Below are positions 23,572-34,500 of a stretch of 64,000 nt of DNA, in pieces. Origin of the DNA: Pleodorina starrii (lineage: Eukaryota; Chlorophyta; Chlorophyceae; Chlamydomonadales; Volvocaceae); the NCBI GenBank assembly GCA_030267565.1, contig BRXU01000050.1:186001-250000 (forward strand). The letters are read 5' to 3'. The notes under the pieces were generated by a model. The model had not been told where the DNA came from. It ran no database searches and worked only from the letters and a program-made list of their open reading frames with translations. A program made the position numbers and the translations under genes. Position 1 is the first letter of the stretch, and every line of letters begins with the position of its first letter.

Positions 23572-26500
23572 ATGCGCGGCTGCCCAGCGTCCGCGGGGAG
23601 CCGCGCGGATCCGCTCACAAAGCCAACAACGTCATGCCATACCCGATGCGCCACTAGTACGCGCGGGCCGGCGCCCACGGCGGGCTTCGTCAACGGCCCC
23701 GCAGCATTTCCTCCCCATGCCTTGTGGAACCGCCAGGCCGCACACAGCAGCCTTTGCTTCTCCAAAAGCCTCTTGTGCCCATCTTCTCGCCTCGCTGCTT
23801 CCTCGGCGCTAAACGCCAGCGGCAGCTCCTCTCCCACCTCACCGGATGGCAGCCCGCTGAGCCCGGAGGAGGAGGCTGCCTACCTGGAGTTCATGCAGCA
23901 GCGCAAGGCGGAGCGCAAGGCCTGGAAGGTGGAGGCGCGGCGACGGGCCAAGTTTGACCCCATGGCCACTCCAGGGGGGACGGCGGCTGCGACTCCTACG
24001 GCAACCCAGCCCGCGCCGGCTGCGGCGCCGGCGCCGGCGCCCCTGCCGCCGCTGAGCCGGCCAAAGGCGCCGCCGCCGACGGCGGCGGCGGCGCCGCCGA
24101 CGGCGCCGCCCAGCCGCCTCCCCGCTGCTGGCGCCGCCGCGCGCGCGGGGCTGGTCGACCTGGCGGCGTCGCGCAACGCCGCCGCCGCCGCCGCCTCCGA
24201 CGACGAGGAGGATGACTACCTGAATCCGGACGACGATGACGACGACGACGGCGACGCGGCCGACGGCGGCGGACTGGATCTTGGCGGGATGGCGGCCATG
24301 GCGCGGAAGGTACTGCAAGACGGCGATGACGACGATGACGGCGGCGGCGAGGCGGCAGCGGCGGTGCCCCTCGTCAGCAGCGGCAGCGGCAGACGGACCG
24401 CGGCTGGCGCGGCGGCGGCGGCGGCGGCGGCCCGGAGGCCCGGAGGCGCGCCGGCGCCGAAGCGGCAGCTTATGCCCATTGCGGCGCTGCAGCGGCAGCG
24501 GGCCGCGGCGGCGGCGGCGGCCGATGGAGCGGAAGGTGCTGCTGCAGCGGCGATCCCGGCGGCGGCGAATGCGGCGGCGCGGAAGGCGCCGGCGGGGGCG
24601 AGTGTGGCGGGCGGTGGTGTTGTCCCTGGGCGACAGCAGCAGCAGCGGCAGGAGGCGGTGGCGGCGGCGGAGGACGATGATGAGCTGGACTGGGATGCTC
24701 TGCAGGTGTGTGTGTGTTCGTGTACGTATGTGCGTGAGTTGTGTGTTATCAGGAAGGAGTGCGCGCGTGTCTAGGTACGACAGTGCCGGAAAAGAGGGGA
24801 CGGATTGAGGCTGGGATGACCCACGGGTCGATCGGGTCGCCAGCGGGTGTTGCCCACCATCAGCACAGGCCAGAACTCCTTCCTCGTTCGTAAACCAGGT
24901 GCTGTGCAAAATCCGCCCTGCCTGTCCGCGCGTGCCATTTGCCACCGTACCCAGGCGTACGAGAAGTACGAGCAGTACGTCAACGAGGTGACGGAGGAGG
25001 AGGAGCGCGCCGCGCGCGCCGCCGCCAGGCGCGCCGCCTCCGCCTCCGCCGCCACCTCCACCTCCGCCGCTTCGAAAAAATCGGGCGCCGCCAAGCCCGC
25101 CACGGCGGCGGCGCCAGGCGCCGCCGGCGGCGCGCGCCGCCGGCGCGACGGCGGCGGCGCGGCGGCCCCGGCGGCGGCGGTCGACCCGGAAGACAAGTTG
25201 GACAAGCAGCTGGATCAATGGGAGCAGTTGATTAATTTCTTCGAGGTGGTGGAGAAGGACAGCAAAAGGGAGGCAGCGGCGCGAAAGCGACGGCTGCAGG
25301 CGCAGGCGGCGGAGACGGAGGCAGCGGCGGAGGCTGAGGCGGAGGCGGCGGAGAAGCCCAAGGGCCGTAAGGGCAGGGAGGAGCAAAAGAAAGGCGGCGG
25401 CGGAAAGGGCGGTGCCGCCAAGGCGGGCGCGGCGGCCGCGGCCGCGGCGGCGGTTGGCGGTTTGTCGTTGGCGGCGGAGCTGGACGAGCTGGGCTTGTCG
25501 GTTGGCGGCGGCGGCGCCGCCGGCTTGGGAGGCGAGGACGAGGATGAGGAGGCGCAGGGGGAGGTGGAGGTTGACTGGCAGGTAAAAGAAGCGGTTTGCG
25601 GTTGGTGGTTGGTGCAGCGCCACACCACTACGCAAGCCCCCAGCTGCATCCTCTCCGCAACCCTCCCCCAACCCCGCCCCCTCTGCTTCCCCAACTCCAC
25701 CCCAACCCCACCCCCAAAGAAAAACAAAACACGTTCCACCTCCCCTTGGACTCCTCAAAAACCCTAAAACCCCAAAACCCTTGGACCCCTCAAAAACCCT
25801 AAAACCCCAAACCCCAAAACCCTTGGACCCCTCAAAAACCCTAAAACCCCAAAACCCTTGGACCCCTCAAAAACCCTAGAACCCCAAAACCCTTGGACCC
25901 CTCAAAAACCCTAAAACCCCAAAACCCTTGGACCCCTCAAAAACCCTAAAACCCCAAAACCCTTGGACCCCTCAAAAACCCTAAAACCCCAAAACCCTTG
26001 GACCCCTCAAAAACCCTAAAACCCCAAAACCCTTGGACCCCTCCTCGTCGCAGTCCCTGGAGCGATTGTTCCTGGGTGAGGGCTGGGAGGCGGAGCTGGC
26101 GGACCTCAAGGCCAAAGTGGAGGCGGGAGACCAGCGGGTGCGGGGGAGTGTGGGTGGGTGGGTGGGTGGGTAGGAGTGTGGGTAGGAGTGTGGGTGGGAG
26201 TGTGGGTGGGAGATGGTCGCGACAGCAGCAGCAGCAGCGTCGTAGTTGGCAATCGGCTGTGATGCGCCCCCTCAACCTCAACCTCAACCTCCGGGGCTGT
26301 GCTAGTTGGCTGCGTTGCGAAGGGGGAGGGGGGGTTGGGGGGGGGCAAGGGGGGCTCGGGGGCTCGGGGCAAGGGGGGCAAGGGGGCCTTCTTTGCCGCT
26401 GTCAAACCGAAGGCGATGTGGATGCCTGGTGGCTTTAGGGTTTGCTGGCGGCCGGGAACCGAGCCGTGCTGGGCTGGGCTGGGGGGCGGGGCGGGGCGGG

Positions 26501-28380
26501 GGCCCGTTCGAGCAGGACCCCCCCCCCCCCGCGACGCTCTTCCGGCCCGTCGGCACCGCCACCACCGCTGCCGCCTCAAACAGCCCCAACCGGACCTGCC
26601 AACTTCATACACACACGTACGCACACACACGCACATACACACTTTTACAGTTATACACATATCACGTCTGTCGGTCTGCCGGCCCAACACTGTCGGTCCA
26701 ACACTGTCGCCCCCCAACACGGCCGATCGCGGGTCCTCTCAGGGCGCCGAGGCGGCGAATGGAGGCGGCGAGGGCGAGCAGGCGGACGAGGGGGAGGAGG
26801 AGGTGGAGTCCTGGCGCGACGAGGTTCGGCGGGCGGGGCGGGGGCCGGGGCGGGGCGGGCTTGCACACGCGCGCGCGCACTTGGATGTGTTCGAAAGGAG
26901 AACTGCGCTCTGGGTTGATCCTTTGGTGCAGTACGGTAGTACGGTAAAAAAAGGGGCACTCGAATCGAGAATGGGCGTCTTCCAGTGGGTCGGTTGGTCG
27001 GTTCACGCATCGATGCTGGATCTGGTGACCCGCGGGTCGGTGGGTCGGCCCCCGCAGGTGAGTACGCTGCTGCTGGGGCTGGTGGAGATCAGCGCCAAGA
27101 GGTACCTGGGGAGCAGCCTGCTGGCGGGAGGGCAGCCGCCGCAGGCAGAGGCGGCCGGAGCGGGAGCGGGAGCCGCGGCTGCGCCGGCAGCGGTTGGCGA
27201 GGATGAGCGCGCTGCTGTGTTTTGGGAGGCGCCTTTTCTGCTGTTGGTGCAGGTGGGGATGCAGAGGGAGCCGCGCGGGGGGTGGGAGCGGCTGGGCGGT
27301 GGCTGGGGATGGTGATGGGTTGGCGTTGGCGATGGCGGGGGGAAAGAAAGAAGAAACTGCTTGGCTGGGGATGGTATGGGGTCTGCTAGCCCCTTACCGT
27401 CGTTAATCCCTCGTGCACAACTTGTGTCACATCCTTGTTGCACAGCACAACTTGTGTGTCAAATCCGCGCCTTAACTTCAAACCCGTTCAATTCGTTTTT
27501 TGCTACCGTATCTCTACAGGACGACTCGGCCGACCCGCTGCTCGAGTACGCCAACCGGGCCGCGCTGACGGCGCTCAGAATGGACAGCTTCGATGAGGCC
27601 ACGGGGGGGCTGACCGCCGCGGCGCTGGTGGATCCCGCCGACCCGCGCTCGCAGCAGGAGTGGCTGTGGGGGTGTTCTGAGGCGGCGGAGCGGCCGGAGA
27701 GGTGCGAGCTGCTTGCTGCACTGGCGAGGAGCGGGGCGGGGTGGGATGTGGTGGTGGGGTGTGGGTATGGGTGGGATGGGGTGTGGGTGGGGACACCACT
27801 GAGAAATGAGAACCGCAGCGAGGGCTGGGGTGGGGTGGGGTGGGGTGGGCTGGGCTGGGCTGGGCTGGGCTGGGCTGGGCTGGGCTGGGGTGGGGTGGGC
27901 TGGGGTGGGGTGGGCTGGGGTGGGCTGGGGTGGGCTGGGGTGGGCTGGGCTGGGCTGGGGTGGGGTGGGGTGGGGTGGGGTGGGGACACGGCGCGGTTCC
28001 CGCTGCACCCCCCCCCCCATCCCTTCCCATCGCACGCCGCCGCTGCAAAACCCCCCTTTTGCCCCGCTGCAAACTACGGTTCCGTCCCCCCCCCCCTTCT
28101 GACCGCACCGCCGTCGCCGCTCCTGTCGCCCCCGCCGCTGACCGCTGACCCCGCCGCTGCCGCTGACTGCCGCAGGTACGCGCGCATCCCCTCGCTGCGC
28201 CTGCGCGGCCCCGGCCCCGGCGCCCCCGCCGTGCTGGCCTCTGACGTGACGGTGTTCCGGGTGGACTCCCTGGAGGAGCGGCCCATCGGCCAGGCGGTGC
28301 TGGTGAGGTCCTGGAGGCTGCTGGCGCCCGAGGAGGAGGCGGGCAGGCAGGCGGAGGAGGAGGCGGGGCGGGGGGGGTAA
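23572..28380 (+). CDS. MEKHLA-domain protein with long Ala/acidic N-terminal region
   Basis: Exons: 23572-24705, 24955-25581, 26054-26137, 26743-26823, 27058-27252, 27520-27701, 28176-28380. Phase is kept, giving 835 aa. The first ATG of the long frame is used, but a later start is possible. Residues 1-100 are rich in Ser/Ala/Arg/Pro with few acids, so they could be a transit peptide. Residues 110-590 are Ala-rich with Asp/Glu runs and charged helices (SPEEEAAYLEFMQQRKAERK; QLDQWEQLINFFEVVEKD). The C-terminal 190 residues match the MEKHLA/PAS-like domain: FWEAPFLLLVQDD, DPLLEYANRAALTALRM, YARIPSLRLRG and VTVFRVDSLEERPIGQA. In plants this domain ends HD-ZIP III factors and also occurs in cyanobacterial and plastid-type proteins. 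No homeobox or START domain is seen here. A sensory or regulatory role is inferred. The donor after 26823 (GTTCGG) is the weakest junction. Confidence 0.75.
25746..26042 (+). repeat. interstitial telomere-like 35-bp array
   Basis: Nine copies of a unit beginning TTGGACCCCTC and containing CCCTAAAACCCCAAAACCC, at 35-bp steps with one 42-bp step. The CCCTAAAA core equals the Chlamydomonas-type telomere repeat. The array fills most of the second intron of the MEKHLA gene and ends about 10 bp from the acceptor of exon 26054. Confidence 0.95.
27829..27985 (+). repeat. (GGGGT/GGGCT)n array in MEKHLA-gene intron
   Basis: About 30 pentanucleotide units, either TGGGG or TGGGC, on the transcribed sense strand. 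It lies in the last intron of the MEKHLA gene. The G-tracts could form quadruplexes. Confidence 0.95.
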
Positions 28381-28888
28381 AGGGGGGGCGTAATGGGGGA
28401 TGTGGGGGCGGAGGGGGGGAAGGCGGATTGGAGGCAGGGAAGGGGCGGATGTGTGGGGGGGCGCGGAGCGGTGCGGGGAGGGTGGTGGCGTGGTTTTGTG
28501 ACGTGTGGGGGATTTGGGTGGTGGGCGGCGGCTGGGTGGTTGGTGAGACGTTGCTGCTGCGGTTCGGGGGCGAGATGGATGCGGAGGCGGGGGGCGCTTG
28601 GTGGGGCAGTCCCCCCCGGGAGGACGGAGCGGGGTCCGGGCTCCGGGGTGGGTTCGGGGAGGGGCGGCCGGAGCGAGGGGGGTTGCGGAGCCGGGAGGTG
28701 CTGGGGGCGGGGGCGGGCGGTGGAAGTGTGGGGCCGACCTCTGACGCAGTGGTGCCCCGGAGGGGGGAGTGAGGCGGCGTCTGGATCGCGTCAGCCCCAC
28801 TTCCAACTTCCGACTTCCGAACACGCCGCTGAAGCTGATACAGCCTTTGCACCGGTCGATAGGGCTCATGAGTGCCGTAAGCTGTTGC

Positions 28889-28893
28889 TGTAA
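28889..28893 (+). terminator. candidate TGTAA poly(A) signal of the MEKHLA gene
   Basis: TGTAA about 510 bp after the stop codon of the MEKHLA gene. Confidence 0.4.
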
Positions 28894-29552
28894 CTGCTCT
28901 TCTTGTTGTTAAGACAACACCGGAAGTGCCCCGATGGCGCTGCTGAGACAGCCGCGACGGCCCGACACCCGCCAAAAGCCATGCCGCACACATGATGTAC
29001 TTGCACGGTAATGCCGCTACTGACACTGCTACTGCCGCGGTGTGCCGCCCAGCTGCCCAACTTCCCTGGCGGTCTCAGCCGCGGTCTGCGTGTCCCGGCG
29101 AGGTCTGCACCTGATATGATACTCGCCACCTGGAAACGCCCAGAACTCGGCCAGCACCGCCAGTGAGCACGACAGCCCAACCAGGGTGCCCTCCTCCCGC
29201 AGCCCACCACTTGTTAGACGACCCTAAAAAAAACCCAAACCCTAAAAAAATCCACTTCCCGCAGCCCACCGGCTGTTTGACGAGTCTCACACGACCGACC
29301 CAGCCTCCCTCCAACCCCCCGGGAGGCCTTAGGATTTAGGAACCTCAGGAGCCCTCAAATGACGGACAATCACAAACTCCGCCGCTATGCTTGTGTAAAT
29401 GTGTCCAATCTTAACGGCGGCGGGTTTTTCGAAGGCACGCCGTTCGACAACACGGACAACGGCTTTAGCCCTCCGGCGGCCCGGAGCCCACACTAACAAA
29501 TAGGTACTACGGGCAATGCGCTGGCAAGGCAAGACGAAGTTAGGTACCGTCT

Positions 29553-30236
29553 TACCGTACCGACGCAATCTTTTTGCGAATAAATAAATATCTGTTTGGG
29601 GCCTCGCAAAGTGTCAAACAAAACTCGGAAGGGTCCCTCGCAAATATTTAAAAGTTTCAAAAAAAACTCCCAAGGCATCTCGCAAAATCTTCTCGCAAAT
29701 ATAAATTATTTGCCGCGAGCTGTGGGTGGTGGGGGCGCTGTGGGGGCCGGCGGGGAAGGGCTACCGGGGTTATGACGGGCACGGCCGGTCGGGGAGTAGA
29801 GGCGGCGACGGCGGTGGAGCCAACGGGGGCCGGCACGTCCCAGCCGGCAAGGGGCCGTGGCAGGCAGAGAGAAAGGGCAGCGGGGTGAGCGGGTGGAGGG
29901 GGGCCGGGAACGCGGGAAGGCCACTGCGAAAGGCAAGCAGCCCAAGGCCAAGCCCGTGGCTGTGGGGGGATGGGTTTTGGGGCGGATGGGTGGCGTGAAG
30001 CAGGTATGGCACCGGGTATGTCCAATTCCTTCAGTAGAATTCAATGCCTTTGCGCTGACGATAAGATGCGAGTTCGCAAACTCTTACATACGGCTCAAGA
30101 GCTCGCAAATTTCAAAAGTTTACAAATAAACTCCTACCGCCGCCTCGCAAAATAATAGCGTTTATATGTCCAAATTTTAATTATTTTCTGGCCTCGCAAA
30201 ATAACCGCGTCGCAAAAAGATTGCGTCGGTACGGTA
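29553..30236. mobile_element. candidate non-autonomous DNA transposon with 27-bp terminal inverted repeats
   Basis: Ends 29553-29579 and 30210-30236 are perfect inverted repeats of 27 bp, beginning TACCGTACCGACGCAATC. The first TA of each end could be a duplicated TA target. The left 150 bp and right 180 bp are AT-rich, unlike their surroundings. They hold nine or so copies of TCGCAAA, all on the same strand. The centre (about 29706-30010) is GC-rich. No transposase-like frame is seen, so the element would need one supplied in trans. The family is not assigned. Confidence 0.8.
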
Positions 30237-31435
30237 GTAAAGACATAAACTCCGACATGCATGCAAGCTCAACTGTCACCAGACGCCGTGAGGGGCATCC
30301 GAGCAGGTTTTGTTTTGTTTCGGCTGCGACAAAACGGAGCGGAGAAAAAGCTCCATTTACGGTACTCCGATTGCAGTCATCACTCTTTAGCCGCAGATTC
30401 TCGACACGCCTCTCCGTTGAACCCCCCGCGCAGCCAAAGCGGCGAAACGACGGGGCCGGACGCCGCCGCGATCCCCCTATCAATAAAAGCGCCGTCCGCC
30501 ACAAGCCTAGCCATGAATGGTCGCACAACCAACCCAAACTGGATCGCCGGCCGGAAAACCACCGAAAGCCCACCGAAAGCGCAAGCGTCTCCACCACCAC
30601 CAGTCCACGGCGGCAGAGGCCCCGAACAAAGGAGCAACCGATGCGGCGCCCTCCCTCGCAATGATGTTGTCGAAGAGTCGAGCGACTCCCACAACGGGAA
30701 AGAATGAACCGTGGGTGTGCGCACTTGCCTCTGTGCACGAGAGCACGGGAACAACCGGAACCTGAAGGAAAGTGCCCTTCACCACTACGCCCCCCCGGGG
30801 TGGGGTGGAGTGGGGGGAGGCGGAGCGCGTGCGGCGCAGCGCGGCAGGGACGACCGCTTAAAAACTGTGGGACTAGATCACATTTCGCAGCGAAAAGTAG
30901 CGATTCACTCGCAGTCGGCGGCGAAGTGGGCGCGAGGCTGCCCGAGGCACTATCTACGGTATCCTTTCGCGAGCGAGCGAGGCAGCACTCGTGCGGGGGG
31001 CCTGCCGGACTCATGCCCCCCCCCCAAGCCGCCCTGTGGACCTGCCAGCCCTCCCAGTCCCCACCTCCCTCTCCCTGGCAACCAAGCCACAACGGCCGCA
31101 GGAACGGCGTGACGGGGGGGAATGGAATGGAGCGAATCCACCGAACACTCGAGGCGCGCGCAGGTTGGTGTTTGTTAGGCCCCCTCCCTCCCTCCCCCGC
31201 TTGCCTCTCATGCACACCTCCTCCTCCTCCTCCTCTCTTGCGCAGTCCCGATCTGCGATCGATCTCCACACAAACATGCACATACTCGCTGATCAACTCG
31301 CGGATCTTGGATCTCGAAACGGTGAAATCTCATCACCTCTTAAACAAAAAACTCTCAAATATCTCAATCTCTCAATCTCTCTCTCTCGCCCCCGCCTCCC
31401 TCCCTCCCGACCAGCCAATCCAGGCTCCAGGGTCT

Positions 31436-31440
31436 TTACA
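31436..31440 (-). terminator. candidate TGTAA poly(A) signal of the ABCA gene
   Basis: On the minus strand TGTAA occurs about 85 bp after the ABCA stop codon. Confidence 0.4.
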
Positions 31441-31525
31441 CCACCACACCGGCGCCGCACAGATCCCCGATCCGGTCTTCCGCGATCCATCACTCTCCAT
31501 CACACTTCTTCTCCGCAGAGGTCTC

Positions 31526-34500
31526 TCACTGATCCTTGGTTTCGGCGCCAATCTCCCGCGCAAACTTGATAAACACCTCCTCCAGCGTCGCGTTGGCGAC
31601 GCCCCAGTCCAGCACCTGCATCTGGCTCTTGGCGGACGCCATTCTGTCAAAAACCGCCGACAGGCTCACATCGCTCGTGGGCAACTCGTACTTCAAGGTA
31701 CCGCCCAGCGCGTAAGTCAGCCGGGAGTTGGGGCTCATGTGGGTCACGAAGGCGCGCGCCGCTTCCTCGTGTCCGTGTCCCACCGTGATGGTGAACACCA
31801 GGTAGCCCGCGTAGCGCGACGTGATCTCGCGCGGGTTGCCGATGCACACCAGCTGGCCGTCCACAAAGATGCCCAGCCGGTCGCACAGGATCTCCGCCTC
31901 CTCCATGGAGTGGGTGGTGAGGATGATGGCGCGGCCGTCCTTGTTGGAACGGACCACGTCCCATAGCGCGCGGCGGGAGGCGGGGTCCAGGCCGGTGGAG
32001 GGCTCGTCCTGGGGAGCGAGCAAGGGCGGAGCGCGGAGGGCGGAGGGGGTGCGAGAAGGAAGTTTCAAGTTTGCATTGGTGTTACGTACAGGAATCTATA
32101 CGTAACAATTGGCTTCAGGGAAATCCACGTGACACGTAACTAGGGCACATGCACCTTCGCCCTTCACCTGCCGCAACCCCAAGCCCGAGCCTCCTAGCCC
32201 CGCTTCTCCCCGCCCCGCTCCTCCCCTCCTCCCTCCCTCCTCACCAGGTACACCACTTGCGGGTTGCCGATGAAGCTGATGGCCACACTCAGCCGCCGCT
32301 TCATGCCGCCGCTGTACTTCTTGGCTTGCTTCTGCCCCACGCCGCCGTTGAAGAGGTTGACCGACTTGAGCGCCACCGCCACCGCATTGGACAGCTCGGC
32401 GCCTGATGAGGGACACACACATAGGGACACACACATAGGGACACACACATCGAGCAGCGACAAGCCAACCCAGGGCACCGACAACCCAGAGCAGTGACAT
32501 CACAAGCCAGGGCAGAGGAGGAGGTGGGCAGTCAGTCAGTCAGTCAGTCAGTCAGTCAGTCAGCCATCACATGGACAGAGCGCGCGCGAGCGCAAAAGGG
32601 GTCCACCCACCCACCCACCCACCCACCCAACGGACTTCCGTTCCATCCCCGCGGTTCGCATTCCCTTACCCGCCCACCCACCCGGCCAGCCGCCACCCGC
32701 CCAGCCCCACCCCGGCCAGCCAGCCCGCCACCCACCCTTGAGTCCCTTGAGGCGGCCGTAGAAGAGCAGGTGCTCCTCGCCCGTCAGCTGCTCCCACAGC
32801 AGATCGTGCTGCGGGCACACACCCATGAGGGTGTAGATCTTGTCCATCTGCGCGCGGAAGGAGGCGGACCGGCCGGGGGGGCAGGGGAGCAGTCGGTTGG
32901 TCGGTCGAGCAGGTGGGTTTGGGTGGGTTGGGGAGGCAGCAGGGAGGCGTAGTGGGAGGGTGGGGTGCGGCGGGGGCCTGTCGGCCCCGCGCCGCGATCG
33001 TCGCCCCGCGGTCGGCAACGGCGCAGTCGAAGGTCCCCCCAGAAGGCCCCGCTGCCCTCAACTGGAGTGGAGTGGAGTGGAGTGGAGTGGAGTGGAGTGG
33101 AGTGGGGGTAAGCACACCCGTAACCTCACCCCACCTGCCTCCCTCCCCTTCCGCCTGCCCCTCCCCTCCCGTCCCTTACATGTGCGGTGATGTCCAGTCC
33201 CTCGATGCGCGCTGTGCCGGCGGAGGGCTCCAGGAAGCCGGTGAGCATGTTGATCGAGGTGGACTTGCCTGCGGGTCGAGAGGGAGGAGGGGGGAGGGAG
33301 GAGGGGGGGCAGGGGAGGGGAGGGGAGGGTGAGGGAGGGTGAGGGTGAGGAAGGTGAGGGTAGGGGAGGTTGAGGGACGGGAGGTAAGGATGACGGGGAA
33401 GCGGGGGAGGAGGGAGGAGGGGGAGGGGACAATGGTCAAAGCGCCGAAGGAAGCGGCAGTGACAGCGGACAGCGGGGAGGGCGAACTGGGCAGGGGCAGG
33501 GCAGGACAAGACAGGGCTGGGCAGGGGGAGGTTCAGCGAGGGCAGGCGCGGGCCGGGAGCGCCGGGGTCGGCCGCAGGGGCGCAATCCCGGACATCGCAT
33601 CGCATCACAGGCTCCTACCTCCTGTCCTAAGGCCCCTGGTTGTATGACAGGCTCCTACCTCCTGTCCTAAGGCCCCTGGTTGTATGAACATGCCTTAACG
33701 CCTCACCCCAAGCATCCTACTTCCCTCCCTCCCTCCCTCAACGCCCCCCTCCCTCCCTCAACCCCCGTCCTCCCTCCCTCAGCCACTCACCCGCTCCGTT
33801 GGGTCCCAGCAGCCCAAAGCACTCGCCACGCTCAATGGCCAGAGTCAGAGTGCGAACAGCCACCTGCACACAGCCAACAGACACGGTGGGTTGCACCATG
33901 CCACAACGAAACACAACATTCCTTACCCACACGACACAACGCAACGCAACACCGCAAAACACCAGGGTGGGCGATCAGGCGGCAAAACGGGGAGGGCGGG
34001 GGCGCAACGGCGAAGCGATTGCGGCGGCAGCGGCAGCGAGGGAGGGAGGGACGGAGGGGAAGCGGTTGTCAGAGCACCACGCCGCCGACGACAGGCGCTT
34101 CCCTCGACGACTTGGGACGCTCCACATCCCCACCGACGCCCGACCGACACCCGCCGGCCCCGTCACATCCAACCCCGGAGAACTGGCCTGAGGCGCTGCC
34201 CATCCCATCCCATCCTATTCTATCCTATCCTATCCTAACGCAACCCGGCCCCACCCTCGCCCCACCCTTCCACCGCCGCTCTCTCATCAGTACTATCCCA
34301 TCCCACCCTGTACCCCACTCCATCCCACTCCAGTCCACCCGCCCTTTCCCCCATCCCTTCGCTGCGGTATCTTTTCCCCCGCCCCCCCCCCAAGCAGGCC
34401 CCGCCCCACCCCACCTTGGGCTTCCCCCCATCCAGCGGCGGGTACACCTTCCGCAGGTCCCGCACCACAATGGGCGCCGCCTCCACCGCCGACCCATCCA

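Larger units (their letters stand above)
28381..31525. other. convergent intergenic region MEKHLA gene / ABCA
   Basis: Holds both 3' UTRs and the inverted-repeat element at 29553-30236. A 371-codon minus-strand open frame (30181-31296) has no recognisable domain or splice pattern and overlaps the element, so I do not call it a gene. Confidence 0.65.

Noticed and set aside
30181..31296. 371-codon minus-strand open frame
   Set aside because: Runs partly through the inverted-repeat element, has no recognisable domain, and long chance frames are common in GC-rich DNA.
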